Shown here: positions 52,453 to 60,706 of the stretch, piece after piece | Layout: each line of letters starts with the position of its first letter | Numbering within the stretch: the stretch's first letter is position 1 | Assembly: GCA_021413965.1 (NCBI GenBank) | Contig: JAIOPI010000006.1 | Location: 62,001 to 126,000 of the forward strand | DNA: 64,000 nucleotides | From: Lentisphaerota bacterium | GTDB taxonomy: Bacteria > Verrucomicrobiota > Kiritimatiellia > UBA8416 > JAIOPI01 | Direction of reading: 5' to 3' | Notes under the pieces: model-generated | Seen by the model: only the letters and a program-made list of their open reading frames with translations | Databases searched by the model: none | Told to the model about the DNA's origin: nothing | Position numbers and translations under genes: made by a program

Positions 52453-53618
52453 CGCCGCTGCATGCCGAGAATGCTGACAAAGAAACCGGAGAGCACCGTT
52501 TGGAAGCCGAGGTTCACGGCGGTGGCTCCGGGAATCACCCAGCGCATGGTCTGCGCATAATCGAGACGGCCGAACCCGGCCAGTCGCCAGAGGTTGACCG
52601 CCCACAGCAGCAGCCCGGCACCGATCAGACAGGCCAGGAGGCCGATGACGATCCCTCGCTCCAGGTTCACGATGCGGAAGAACTGCAGGGCGAGCGGGTC
52701 CTCCGGCATCAGGCCCTCGTTCATGGCGAAGGTCTTGGTGAAGATGGCGAAGAGGATGGCCTGGTAGCCGCAGATAATCGCCATGCTGGCGAACATCAGC
52801 GTGTGCGCGTCGAAGATGACGCGCCCGATTTGGACGGCGGGCAGGGCCAGCGCGTAGCCGGCAATGCCGAGCAGGACCAGGAGCAGCCCGGGGACGAGGA
52901 ACAGCCAGCGCGGGCTGTACATCATGAAGAAGCGCAGCGTGCGCCAGCCATCGCGCAGGGTGCGCAGGTGCGGGGCGTGGGCAATGCGTTTGTCGGGATG
53001 CAGGGTGATGGGCACTTCGGCGATACGGGCGCCATAGAGCCTCGACTTGATGATCATCTCGGTGGCGAACTCCATGCCGGTGCAGCGCTGGTCGAGACGC
53101 TCGGCAAGTGCACGCGTAAAGCCCCGCATGCCGCAGTAGATGTCGTGGATGGGCACGTGAAACCACCAGCGCGCCAGGCGCGAGAAGAGCGGATTGCCGA
53201 TCCAGCGGTGGGAGAACGGCATGGCGCCGGGCATGATGCGCCCCCCACCCCACGGCAGACGGCAGCCTTGCACGAGATCAAACCCTTCGCGCAACTTCGC
53301 GACGAACTTCGGGATTTCGAGAAAATCGTAGCTGTCGTCGGCGTCACCCATGATGACCCAGCGCCCGCGGGCCGCGGCAATTCCGCCCATCAGTGCGCTG
53401 CCGTAGCCTCGGGCCGCCACGGGCACCACGCGGGCCCCCATGCGCTCAGCGATCTCGCGCGAGTCATCGGTGCTGCCATTATCCGCCACCAGGACCTCGG
53501 CCCGCCACGCGGTCTCGCGGAACACGCGCTGGATCTTCTCCAGGCAGATGGGCAGCGAGTCGGCCTCGTTCAGGCAAGGGATGACGACCGAGAGTTCAAG
53601 ATCCCCGCTGTCATTCAT
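52449..53618 (-). CDS. DPM1-like GT2 with C-terminal membrane helices
   Basis: This is a 389-residue protein. GT-A domain: LELSVVIPCLNEADSLPICL, EVLVADNGSTDDSREI, VPVAARGYGSALMGGIAAARG, metal site MGDADDSYDF (about 90-99), and DIYCGMRGFTRAL. After about residue 235 come four hydrophobic helices (LFLVPGLLLVLLGIAGYALAL; GIVIGLLACLIGAGLLLWAV). This architecture matches undecaprenyl-phosphate sugar synthases of the GtrB/ArnC/DPM type. It overlaps the upstream GT-C-like gene by 8 bases and the downstream methyltransferase gene by 4, so it probably supplies lipid-linked sugar to one of the membrane transferases. Confidence 0.92.
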   Translation of the reverse strand: MNDSGDLELSVVIPCLNEADSLPICLEKIQRVFRETAWRAEVLVADNGSTDDSREIAERMGARVVPVAARGYGSALMGGIAAARGRWVIMGDADDSYDFLEIPKFVAKLREGFDLVQGCRLPWGGGRIMPGAMPFSHRWIGNPLFSRLARWWFHVPIHDIYCGMRGFTRALAERLDQRCTGMEFATEMIIKSRLYGARIAEVPITLHPDKRIAHAPHLRTLRDGWRTLRFFMMYSPRWLFLVPGLLLVLLGIAGYALALPAVQIGRVIFDAHTLMFASMAIICGYQAILFAIFTKTFAMNEGLMPEDPLALQFFRIVNLERGIVIGLLACLIGAGLLLWAVNLWRLAGFGRLDYAQTMRWVIPGATAVNLGFQTVLSGFFVSILGMQRR

Positions 53619-55389
53619 GGCTTTGCTCCTCCTCCGCGGCGTGCTTTCGATTGGTAAACGCTTCCCACAGCGATGACGTGAGCGGCACGGACGCGGCCTG
53701 CCGGTTGAACCCCCTGCCCATATCGTCCGGCACGCGCAAGCGCAGGCTGCGGACGAAGTAGGGGGTGGATGGCAGCGGGGAGTCCCACGACTGGTTCCCG
53801 GTCACCGGCACGTAGACGGCCAGACCGGAGTCCGTGACCATGGTTTTCATCGGCACCTGGCGGGCCGGCCCCGCATCTTTCCAGGTGCGAATGAGGTCCA
53901 GCGGGCGCACGAAGATCGCGAGGACGAGGATGGCGTAGGCCGCGCACCACGCCCGCGCGGCCGGACGCGCGCCATCGAGGGCGAGGACGACGACGCCCAG
54001 GGCAAATGCCCAGAGCATCGCGCCCAGGTAGCGAGGATCGGGTGCCGTGCAGAACCAGACCACTACGCCGCAGGGGGCGGGCAACAGGACCACCCAGGTC
54101 CAGGGCCGCAGGCGCAGGGTCTTCCGTTTCAGCCGCCAGCCGGCCACGATGACGCCGGCAAGCGCGGTCCATAGCGGCGCGGTGACTTCAAACGCATTTT
54201 CCTTCAACGAGCGCTGTACCCAGGGCCCGAACCAGGACCACGTGCCGAGCACGCTTTCCGCCGGTGCGCCCGGCGTGCGCGCCCAGGTCAGCAATACGCG
54301 GCGCATGCTGGCGGCAGCCTGTTCCGACACGGCCCAGTCCACGGGGAGCCGGCCAAAGGCGGCGGGATAGGCGGGAAGCCCGCTGATCATCATGCCACGC
54401 ACAGACCAGGGCACCAGGACCAGCAGGACAAGGGTGGCGACCAGCGCGGCCGAGGAGAGCCAGGCACCCGCGCGCCGATGGCGCATGCCGACGATGAAAA
54501 AAGCCAGCGCCCCCACCGCCACGCCATAGACGGCAAAGCTGAGCTTGACCGTGATGCCAATCATGGCCAGGAAGCAAACACTCCCGAGAGGTTCGGCGCG
54601 GGCTTCCGTGGCCACGGCGGACGTCTCCTGCAAGGCCAGCAATTCGCCGACGAGCAGCAGGGCCAGCAGGAAGCAGGGGACATCCGGCGACAGGCTGCAG
54701 GTGTAGCCAGACGACACGGCCCAGGCGACCGTGGGGGCGGTGGCCAGGGCGTGGAACCGCACGCTGGCGGGCGTCGCCTCCCGAAGTTGCCAAAGCAGGC
54801 GCCACGCGTGAACGCCCTGCAGCAGGAAGAGCAGCATCAGAAAGCCCGAGCCCACCTGGTGGGCGCGGTGGAGAAAGGGCCCCACGTCAAGCATGGCCAT
54901 GTAGAGGAATGACGAGTTGTTGTAGGCAAAGCGGCCGTGCAAATTGCCAAGCCCCGGCACGATAGCGTATTCCTTGGCCCAGCGAACGGCATTCAAGTGG
55001 TACAGGCCGGTATCGTAGATGCCAGGCTGCCGGACGGCGTGGTTCGCGAGCCAGAGCGCGACGAGTCCAAAGACCAGCGCGGCCTGCAGGGCCTCGCGAC
55101 GGTGCATCGCCAGCAGCGAACCGGCCCGCCGCGCGTGCCACAACCAGCCCGCCAGCCCCGCCACGACCACCACGCCCAGCGCCGCGGCGTTCACGGGGCG
55201 CGCGAGATGCCAGAGCTGAAGGATCACCAACACCCCGCCCCACCCGAGCCAGGGCGCCAGGCGCAGATCGCCTGGGGACGTGAAGCCGCGTCCGAACAGG
55301 CGGCGCAGCACCAGGCCGAGCCCGCTGACGATCACCCACAGGAACCCCCACGCCAGGGCCACTTTCACCACCGCCAAATAGACCATCAT
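53611..55389 (-). CDS. Large polytopic GT-C-like membrane protein
   Basis: The protein has 592 residues from MMVYLAVVK at 55389. About twelve hydrophobic helices are visible (LAWGFLWVIVSGLGLVLRRL; ALVFGLVALWLANHAV). The extracytoplasmic loop GIYDTGLYHLNAVRWAKEYAIVPGLGNLHGRFAYNNSSFLYMAML is notable: the D-x-x-x-Y-H and YNNSSF words recur in uncharacterised bacterial membrane proteins of this size from glycan loci. It is coupled on both sides (4-base and 8-base overlaps), next to a DPM1-like gene. A lipid-linked sugar transferase role is inferred. Confidence 0.8.
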   Translation of the reverse strand: MMVYLAVVKVALAWGFLWVIVSGLGLVLRRLFGRGFTSPGDLRLAPWLGWGGVLVILQLWHLARPVNAAALGVVVVAGLAGWLWHARRAGSLLAMHRREALQAALVFGLVALWLANHAVRQPGIYDTGLYHLNAVRWAKEYAIVPGLGNLHGRFAYNNSSFLYMAMLDVGPFLHRAHQVGSGFLMLLFLLQGVHAWRLLWQLREATPASVRFHALATAPTVAWAVSSGYTCSLSPDVPCFLLALLLVGELLALQETSAVATEARAEPLGSVCFLAMIGITVKLSFAVYGVAVGALAFFIVGMRHRRAGAWLSSAALVATLVLLVLVPWSVRGMMISGLPAYPAAFGRLPVDWAVSEQAAASMRRVLLTWARTPGAPAESVLGTWSWFGPWVQRSLKENAFEVTAPLWTALAGVIVAGWRLKRKTLRLRPWTWVVLLPAPCGVVVWFCTAPDPRYLGAMLWAFALGVVVLALDGARPAARAWCAAYAILVLAIFVRPLDLIRTWKDAGPARQVPMKTMVTDSGLAVYVPVTGNQSWDSPLPSTPYFVRSLRLRVPDDMGRGFNRQAASVPLTSSLWEAFTNRKHAAEEEQSHE

Positions 55390-56363
55390 GATCGACCTCG
55401 ACTGCGCCAGCGCGCCCAGACTGGACCAAGGAGCGGCAGCGCGCGCAGCAGTTTGCCGTAACGGTGTTTGTTTCGCACCGCGGCGGCCAGTCCCTGCAAC
55501 CGGTTGGCGCGGCGCACGAACGCTCCCTGCGCGCCGCGGCGCTGATCCGCTTCCGTGTCGGCGGCGATGGCCGCAGGATGGCGCAGCGGGAACGCCATGG
55601 GGCGCACGGGCAACCCGGCGAGCGGGTGATCGGCGTCGCGCGTGTGCGTGGCGTCGGCGTGAAAGCCCAGGTTGCTGACGAGATTGCCGTTGGGCACAAC
55701 GCACAAGGCGTTCTGGCGCAGGCAGCAGACCTGCCATTGCCAATCCCACGTATCCAGCGTCCCGGCGTGGATGGCATCCAACTCGCCAGCGGCAAAGTCC
55801 GCGGCCTCGGGGGTCGTGAAGAACTCGTGGTGTCGCTGCGCGGCACGCATGGCCGGCCAGTCCTCGAGCGTCACGTCGTAGTGTTGCCAGGATCGGCGCC
55901 ACGTCGCCCACCCCCAGATGGAGGTATACCGCGAGAAGTAGTAGCTCGCCGTTCCGCGCGGCGGCCCCTCGTTCACATCGGTGCCGCCAATGTGCCCGAC
56001 GCGCGGATCGTGGCGGTACCGCTCCAGCAGGTCCTCGCAGAACGGGAAGAAGGTCGGATGCGGGAGGCAATCGTCTTCCAGGATGATCGCCTCCTCGACG
56101 CGGGAGAAGACCCAGTCCAGGCCGCCGGAGACGCACCGCCGGCAGCCCAGGTTGGCATCCGCAAAATGCGTATCCACGTGGCACGGCCAGTCAACGGCGG
56201 CGATCACGGCACGCGCGGCGTCACAGGCGGCACGCTCCGAGTCGGCGCGCGGCCCATCGGCGACCACGAGCAGCCGCGGCGGGCGCGCTCGCGCAATCTC
56301 CGCGAACACGCGCCGCGTCAACTCGGGGCGGCGATAAATCAAGAAGGCGACCGGCGTTTGCAT
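55386..56363 (-). CDS. GT-A glycosyltransferase of the HlpA/GT13-like type
   Basis: This is a 325-residue protein. PVAFLIYRRPELTRRVFAEI opens the domain, and RLLVVADGPRADSE follows. The metal-site region is EEAIILEDDCLPHPTFFPFC (EDD near residue 99). SRYTSIWGWATWRRSWQHYD and TWDWQWQVCCLRQNAL match a well-spread bacterial family often labelled hemolytic protein HlpA-like, related in fold to GT13 (GnT-I). The basic C-terminus has no membrane helix. Probably a cytoplasmic sugar transferase; donor and linkage are unknown. Confidence 0.87.
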   Translation of the reverse strand: MQTPVAFLIYRRPELTRRVFAEIARARPPRLLVVADGPRADSERAACDAARAVIAAVDWPCHVDTHFADANLGCRRCVSGGLDWVFSRVEEAIILEDDCLPHPTFFPFCEDLLERYRHDPRVGHIGGTDVNEGPPRGTASYYFSRYTSIWGWATWRRSWQHYDVTLEDWPAMRAAQRHHEFFTTPEAADFAAGELDAIHAGTLDTWDWQWQVCCLRQNALCVVPNGNLVSNLGFHADATHTRDADHPLAGLPVRPMAFPLRHPAAIAADTEADQRRGAQGAFVRRANRLQGLAAAVRNKHRYGKLLRALPLLGPVWARWRSRGRS

Positions 56364-56414
56364 GGGTCCGTGGGCGGCGGGTGCGACCGGTGTGGTGCGG
56401 GGTTCGATCGATGA

Positions 56415-57635
56415 TCAGGCAAGGGCGACGAGCTGTTCCAGCGCCGCTTGCAGCGCCATCTGGGAGTGCGCCCGGTGGCAGCCTGCAAAATCCGGCGTTC
56501 CGATGCGACGGGCCAGCGCCGCGGGGTCCAGCAGACAGGCCAGCGCGTCGACCACGGCGGTCGGGTCGGCGGGGTCGAGGGCCAGCCCTGTGCGGTAGCG
56601 CGCCACGCGCTCCGCCATGCAGAAGCCCGGGCTGACGAGGATGGGCTTCCGGAAAACCGCGGCCTTGGTCACGATGCCGCTGCTGTGTCCGAACGAATCA
56701 TAGGCCGCGAACAGGACGTCGCACAGATTGATGACGGCATTAAAGTCGCGGTCGTCTTCAATGCGCTGCAGGTGCACCAGCAGATTGGGCGGCGGCCGGC
56801 GGAGCACCGCGTCCACACCCGGCCACTCGTCGGGAAAGAAGGTGCGCTGCTGGGTGTCGCCGAGCGCACCGGCCAGCAGGAACACCCAGTCGCGATCCTG
56901 CGCCCGGGCCACCGCGCGGAGAAACGCGAGCACCCCTTTTCGGCGCCACAGATCCCCGATCAGGCCGATGACTTTGCGGCCACGGATCGCGCCGCGCAAT
57001 CGCTGCACGAGGGCGGGCTCCACGGCCGGCAGCGCCTCTTCGGTTTGATCGGGAAAGCGGATCACGGGCCGCTGCAGCAAGGCCTGCAGGCGGTCGGCGA
57101 TGCCTTCGTCCAGTACGGCCACGCCCCGGCAGTGCCGCGTACGCAGCTGGCCGGTGGTCACGGCATAGTGGTGGTCTGGATCACCGCCGGGTGCGCGCAG
57201 ATGCCAGGGATGGAAAAACAGGCCGCTCCAGGGGCGCGGCAAGAGCCACGGCAGCGCGAACCGGCAAAGCGGCGACACCCCGAGGATGTAATGATCGAGC
57301 CAGCAGAAGAACACGAGGTCCACCTGCCAGCCACTGGCCCGCTCGGCCTCGGCCACGGCTCGCCCGGCGTGTGCCCAACTCGCGAGTGGCGGCCAGAGGT
57401 GCCGGAGCCGCCAGAAGGGCGATGGCTCCTGCCAGTGCCGGAAGGCGTGCAAGTGCAGGCGATCACGCTGCCCGGCACAGTGTTCCGCGAACCACGCCTC
57501 GGTGCGCGCCGGATTGGGCAGCAGTTCCACGACGCGATGCCCCATCCCGAGCAGGGCGCGGGCATAGTGACGCAACAAGGTCAGGTGATGACCATCGTCG
57601 AATCCGTCGACCAACGCAATGGTAAGGGGACGCAT
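56415..57635 (-). CDS. GT-B glycosyltransferase
   Basis: The protein has 406 residues from MRPLTIALVDGF at 57635. The N-domain includes DDGHHLTLLRHYARALLGMGHRVVELL. The C-domain includes KVIGLIGDLWRRKGVLAFLRAV, VFLLAGALGDTQQRTF, and INLCDVLFAAYDSFGHSSGIVTKAAVFRKPILV, the donor-site region; there a Ser-Gly-Ile replaces the usual GT4 E-x7-E. GLALDPADPTAVVDAL ends the domain. Fold and position support a sugar transferase, but the catalytic residues differ from classical GT4. Confidence 0.82.
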   Translation of the reverse strand: MRPLTIALVDGFDDGHHLTLLRHYARALLGMGHRVVELLPNPARTEAWFAEHCAGQRDRLHLHAFRHWQEPSPFWRLRHLWPPLASWAHAGRAVAEAERASGWQVDLVFFCWLDHYILGVSPLCRFALPWLLPRPWSGLFFHPWHLRAPGGDPDHHYAVTTGQLRTRHCRGVAVLDEGIADRLQALLQRPVIRFPDQTEEALPAVEPALVQRLRGAIRGRKVIGLIGDLWRRKGVLAFLRAVARAQDRDWVFLLAGALGDTQQRTFFPDEWPGVDAVLRRPPPNLLVHLQRIEDDRDFNAVINLCDVLFAAYDSFGHSSGIVTKAAVFRKPILVSPGFCMAERVARYRTGLALDPADPTAVVDALACLLDPAALARRIGTPDFAGCHRAHSQMALQAALEQLVALA

Positions 57636-57655
57636 GGAGCCAGCGAGGGGCGGCG

Positions 57656-58576
57656 TCAGGCCAGGGGGGTGAAGTAGCCGGAGGTGCCGGCGGGCGCCAC
57701 GGGCGGCGGCCGATTCGTCACGCGCCGCCACCAGGGCCACTTGGCCTTGCGGCGCGGAATGTTGAGTTCGACCGGACGCAGCCCGGCGCGCGCCGCCATC
57801 GTGACCAGCGCATCCGGGGTGAAACAGTTGAGATGTTCGAGCGGGGCCAGCGGATTGAGCGACTCCGCCGAGCCCTTGGGGGCACTCCAGTTCCACTTCT
57901 CAATGCGTGCCAGAATATCGGCGCCATCGGGCACCCCGATCCAGATCAGTCCCTGCGGATGCAAGCGCTCACGCAGCATGGTCAGCGTGTCGAGCGGGTC
58001 GGTCAGGTGTTCGAAGACCTGCTCGGCGTTGATCATGTGAAAGCGGTGCTGGGCCAGTTCCGCGTAGGACAGGACCTCGATCCCCTGGCCGCGCGCGTAC
58101 TCGATGCGCACGGGGGACGATTCGAGTCCGAAGGTGCGACAGCCATAGGCCTTGGCAAAACGGCACCAGTGGCCCCACCCCATGCCGAAGTCCAGGAAGG
58201 TCAGACCGCCGGGGAGGACGCCGAAGTGGCGCAGGACCATTTCGACCTGCCGCCCCAGATAGACATAGTGCTGGAGGTCGTAGCCCGCTTCTTCCAGCGC
58301 CAGGACTTTGCGCGGCTCCATCCAGACATCGTAAAGTTGATGCATCAACTCGCCATTTGGAATCTCCTCCTGATAGACGGCCCCGCAATCCGCGCAGACG
58401 TTGGCGACGAAATCGCTGCCGGCCAGGAAGCGGTGATCCACGCCGCCCACGACGGCATAGAAGCGGTCGAGGTAGTCCTTCAGCGGCCCGTCGGCATAGG
58501 GCGCGCGGCGCAACGTCCTGACGTCGCGCGAGTGGCAGCAGGGACACCGTTCACGGCGAATGAAGTACTGGTTCAT
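57656..58576 (-). CDS. Zinc-ribbon class I SAM methyltransferase
   Basis: The protein has 306 residues from MNQYFIRRERC at 58576. Two CxxC pairs (Cys11/14 and Cys61/64) form a zinc ribbon typical of sugar C-methyltransferase-like and Methyltransf_23-type proteins. The SAM domain has FLDFGMGWGHWCRF (about 126-139), FGLESSPVRIEYAR, INAEQVFEHLTDPLDTLTML and GLIWIGVPDGADIL. The C-terminal LNCFTPDALVTMAARAGL completes the fold. It lies 21 bases upstream of a GT-B gene. The substrate is probably a nucleotide sugar or glycan intermediate. Confidence 0.92.
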   Translation of the reverse strand: MNQYFIRRERCPCCHSRDVRTLRRAPYADGPLKDYLDRFYAVVGGVDHRFLAGSDFVANVCADCGAVYQEEIPNGELMHQLYDVWMEPRKVLALEEAGYDLQHYVYLGRQVEMVLRHFGVLPGGLTFLDFGMGWGHWCRFAKAYGCRTFGLESSPVRIEYARGQGIEVLSYAELAQHRFHMINAEQVFEHLTDPLDTLTMLRERLHPQGLIWIGVPDGADILARIEKWNWSAPKGSAESLNPLAPLEHLNCFTPDALVTMAARAGLRPVELNIPRRKAKWPWWRRVTNRPPPVAPAGTSGYFTPLA

Positions 58577-58622
58577 CGGGTCAACCTCAGAAAGGGCCGT
58601 TACGGACGATCGAACGCATCGG

Positions 58623-59573
58623 TCACACGGATGCAGGTCCGCCCCGCAGGAGTTCAGCGAGCGAGCGCGTGCGCAGGCGACGCCAGCGCGCGGGACGCGC
58701 GGCCTCGAGCGCCGCGCTCCAGGCCGCATCATCGTATCCCAGCAAGTCTGGCACGTGCGCACGGAGGTGCTCGCGGTAGTCCGAGGCGAGACGCCACACC
58801 TGTGCATCGCGCAGATCGTCGCTCCACCGTTCCAGGTGGCGCGGGTCGGGCATTTGCGAGGACACGCCTCCCGGCGGGTCGCCGAATTCAAACGCTGGCT
58901 CCGGGCGATCGCCGGCCGCGAGGACCACGGGCGCCGGGGGCAGCCCCAGGCGGCTCCAGAGCTGCGTGAGTTGGGCGTCCGGGGCACGCACGACATCCTC
59001 ATAGCGGAGGACGATGGCGCGCGAGCCCAGCGCCTCGATGCCCCGGGCCATGCGCGCAGGCGCCTCCAGCAAATCCAAGCGGTAGGACGGCAGGCTCTCC
59101 CAGTGCCCCTTGACCCAGGTGCGCACAATGGACGTCAGCACGGCCAGCGGATTGCGCAACAGCAGCACGACGGACGCGTGCGGAAAGATCTCGGCCAGTT
59201 CTTCGATGATCGCGTAGTAGCGCGGCGTCTTGTCCAGAAAATGCGTCTTCCCCGAGCCACGCAGCGCCGCCGAATAGACGACCTTCCCCATGGCTCGCAG
59301 CCCCTCGACCTGCACGGCCCGCCCGCCGATCTTATTGAAGAAGGTGCGCATGGCGAGCCGGGCCCAGCCGCCTTCTTCATACTCGGCGGAAAATCCGGCG
59401 TCCTTGAGCCCGTAGCACGGCTGCAACAGCCACCAGGGCTCCGTGGTGGTATGCACGTCGGGGTGGCGCGCCATCAGGCGTTGCAACAGCGTCGACCCAG
59501 CCCGCGGCTGGGAGACCAGAAAGACCAGGTGACGGTCCCAATCCGGCGTCGTCAAGGGTTCCACGCTCTTCAT
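58623..59573 (-). CDS. PAPS-dependent sulfotransferase
   Basis: The protein has 316 residues from MKSVEPLTT at 59573. The 5'-phosphosulfate loop is SQPRAGSTLLQRLM (21-34). The 3'-phosphate site is in SVVLLLRNPLAVLTSIVRTW, where the conserved Arg precedes NP. FLDKTPRYY lies between them. These are the two PAPS-binding signatures of the Sulfotransfer_3 type. The acceptor is probably a sugar hydroxyl in the glycan made here, which would make it anionic. Its ATG overlaps the last base of the acyltransferase stop (TGATG). Confidence 0.93.
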   Translation of the reverse strand: MKSVEPLTTPDWDRHLVFLVSQPRAGSTLLQRLMARHPDVHTTTEPWWLLQPCYGLKDAGFSAEYEEGGWARLAMRTFFNKIGGRAVQVEGLRAMGKVVYSAALRGSGKTHFLDKTPRYYAIIEELAEIFPHASVVLLLRNPLAVLTSIVRTWVKGHWESLPSYRLDLLEAPARMARGIEALGSRAIVLRYEDVVRAPDAQLTQLWSRLGLPPAPVVLAAGDRPEPAFEFGDPPGGVSSQMPDPRHLERWSDDLRDAQVWRLASDYREHLRAHVPDLLGYDDAAWSAALEAARPARWRRLRTRSLAELLRGGPASV

Positions 59574-60706
59574 CAATGTCCTCTCAAGCGGTGGCCAAGG
59601 GCATGGAAACGCGGCCAGAGTCTTCTCCCAGCATTGATCGAGGGCAGTTCGATAGCCAAGTACGTGAGTTGCGACAAGGCCAGCACGACCGCAAATGAGA
59701 CCGGAAGGCCGACCCAGAACATGTTCAACGGATTGTGATCCAGGCCGAGGTTGCGCAATGCCGCGGTGGAAATTCTGCCCAGCAGCGGCTGATGCCACAG
59801 ATAGGCGGAGTAGCTGATCAAACCGACCGCCGCCAGCCCTCTGGACACGCGGACCCATCGGAAATGCTTGTCGAAAACATAGTCCACGATCACGGCCGAA
59901 AGGAGCGAACGAATCAGCCATTCATATTCCGCTGCAGGCTTATAGTAATTGGCCAGGATCCAGATTGGCACCAAGCCGCTTATGAGCCCGAGGTGCCAGC
60001 GGAAGGCTGGCCGGTTTTCCTGGTGACGCGCCTCGGCCACGTAGGCGCCGATGGACCAATAGAACCAGTACGTAAACGGGCTCAATTGCAGGGAGAGCGG
60101 CGCGATGTCCGGCACAAGGAGCGGGACCATGAGGGCCGTGAGAAGCGTGACCGCCAGAGCCATACGCACCCCTCCCCTGGTCTTGGCGAGCAGAAAGAGT
60201 GGAAAGAGCAGATACAGGTGAAATTCGACGGGCAAGGTCCAGAACGAAGGACTGATACCAAAAACGACATTCAGGTCAGCGAAGAAGGTGTGGGTAAAGG
60301 TCAGGTGCGCGAGGATGTTGCGTTTGTCGACACCCAGCCCCATCAAAATGAAACACAACAGCACGATCAGATACGGCGGATAAATTCGCATGAAGCGCTG
60401 CCAATAGAACTCCGGAATCGACGGCGGCACACCCTTGCTGCACCGGCGCAGATAGGCGTAATGAATGCAGAATCCACTCATCACGAGGAACAACGCCACC
60501 CCGCTGGTTCCCAAACGCAGCAGATAAAGCCATTGGAACGAGCGCCATGGCACATCCGCCCAGTTCGGCCAGTGATTCAACCAAGGCAACGCATCCCGCC
60601 CGTAGGTCGCGCTGTAGAAATGAAAGACCATCACCATTAGCACGGCCACGCCTCGGAGAACGTCAAGATTTTCGACGCGGGGGCTCGTTGGGCTGTCTGT
60701 GCTCAG
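59573..60706 (-). CDS. OafA/Acyltransferase_3-type membrane O-acyltransferase, probable CTG start
   Basis: This is a 377-residue protein if it begins at the CTG at 60706, which overlaps the upstream stop as CTGA. The expected N-terminal family motif VENLDVLRGVAVLMVMVFHF is only complete with this start; the next starts (GTG 60649, ATG 60637) lie inside it and would remove the conserved LDVLRG. Ten or so helices follow, with RFMRIYPPYLIVLL and the loop SFWTLPVEFHLYL (His and Glu as usual). It would transfer acetyl or a similar acyl group to a sugar from the cytoplasmic side. A nine-C run lies just upstream at 60713-60721. Confidence 0.88.
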   Translation of the reverse strand: MSTDSPTSPRVENLDVLRGVAVLMVMVFHFYSATYGRDALPWLNHWPNWADVPWRSFQWLYLLRLGTSGVALFLVMSGFCIHYAYLRRCSKGVPPSIPEFYWQRFMRIYPPYLIVLLCFILMGLGVDKRNILAHLTFTHTFFADLNVVFGISPSFWTLPVEFHLYLLFPLFLLAKTRGGVRMALAVTLLTALMVPLLVPDIAPLSLQLSPFTYWFYWSIGAYVAEARHQENRPAFRWHLGLISGLVPIWILANYYKPAAEYEWLIRSLLSAVIVDYVFDKHFRWVRVSRGLAAVGLISYSAYLWHQPLLGRISTAALRNLGLDHNPLNMFWVGLPVSFAVVLALSQLTYLAIELPSINAGRRLWPRFHALGHRLRGH

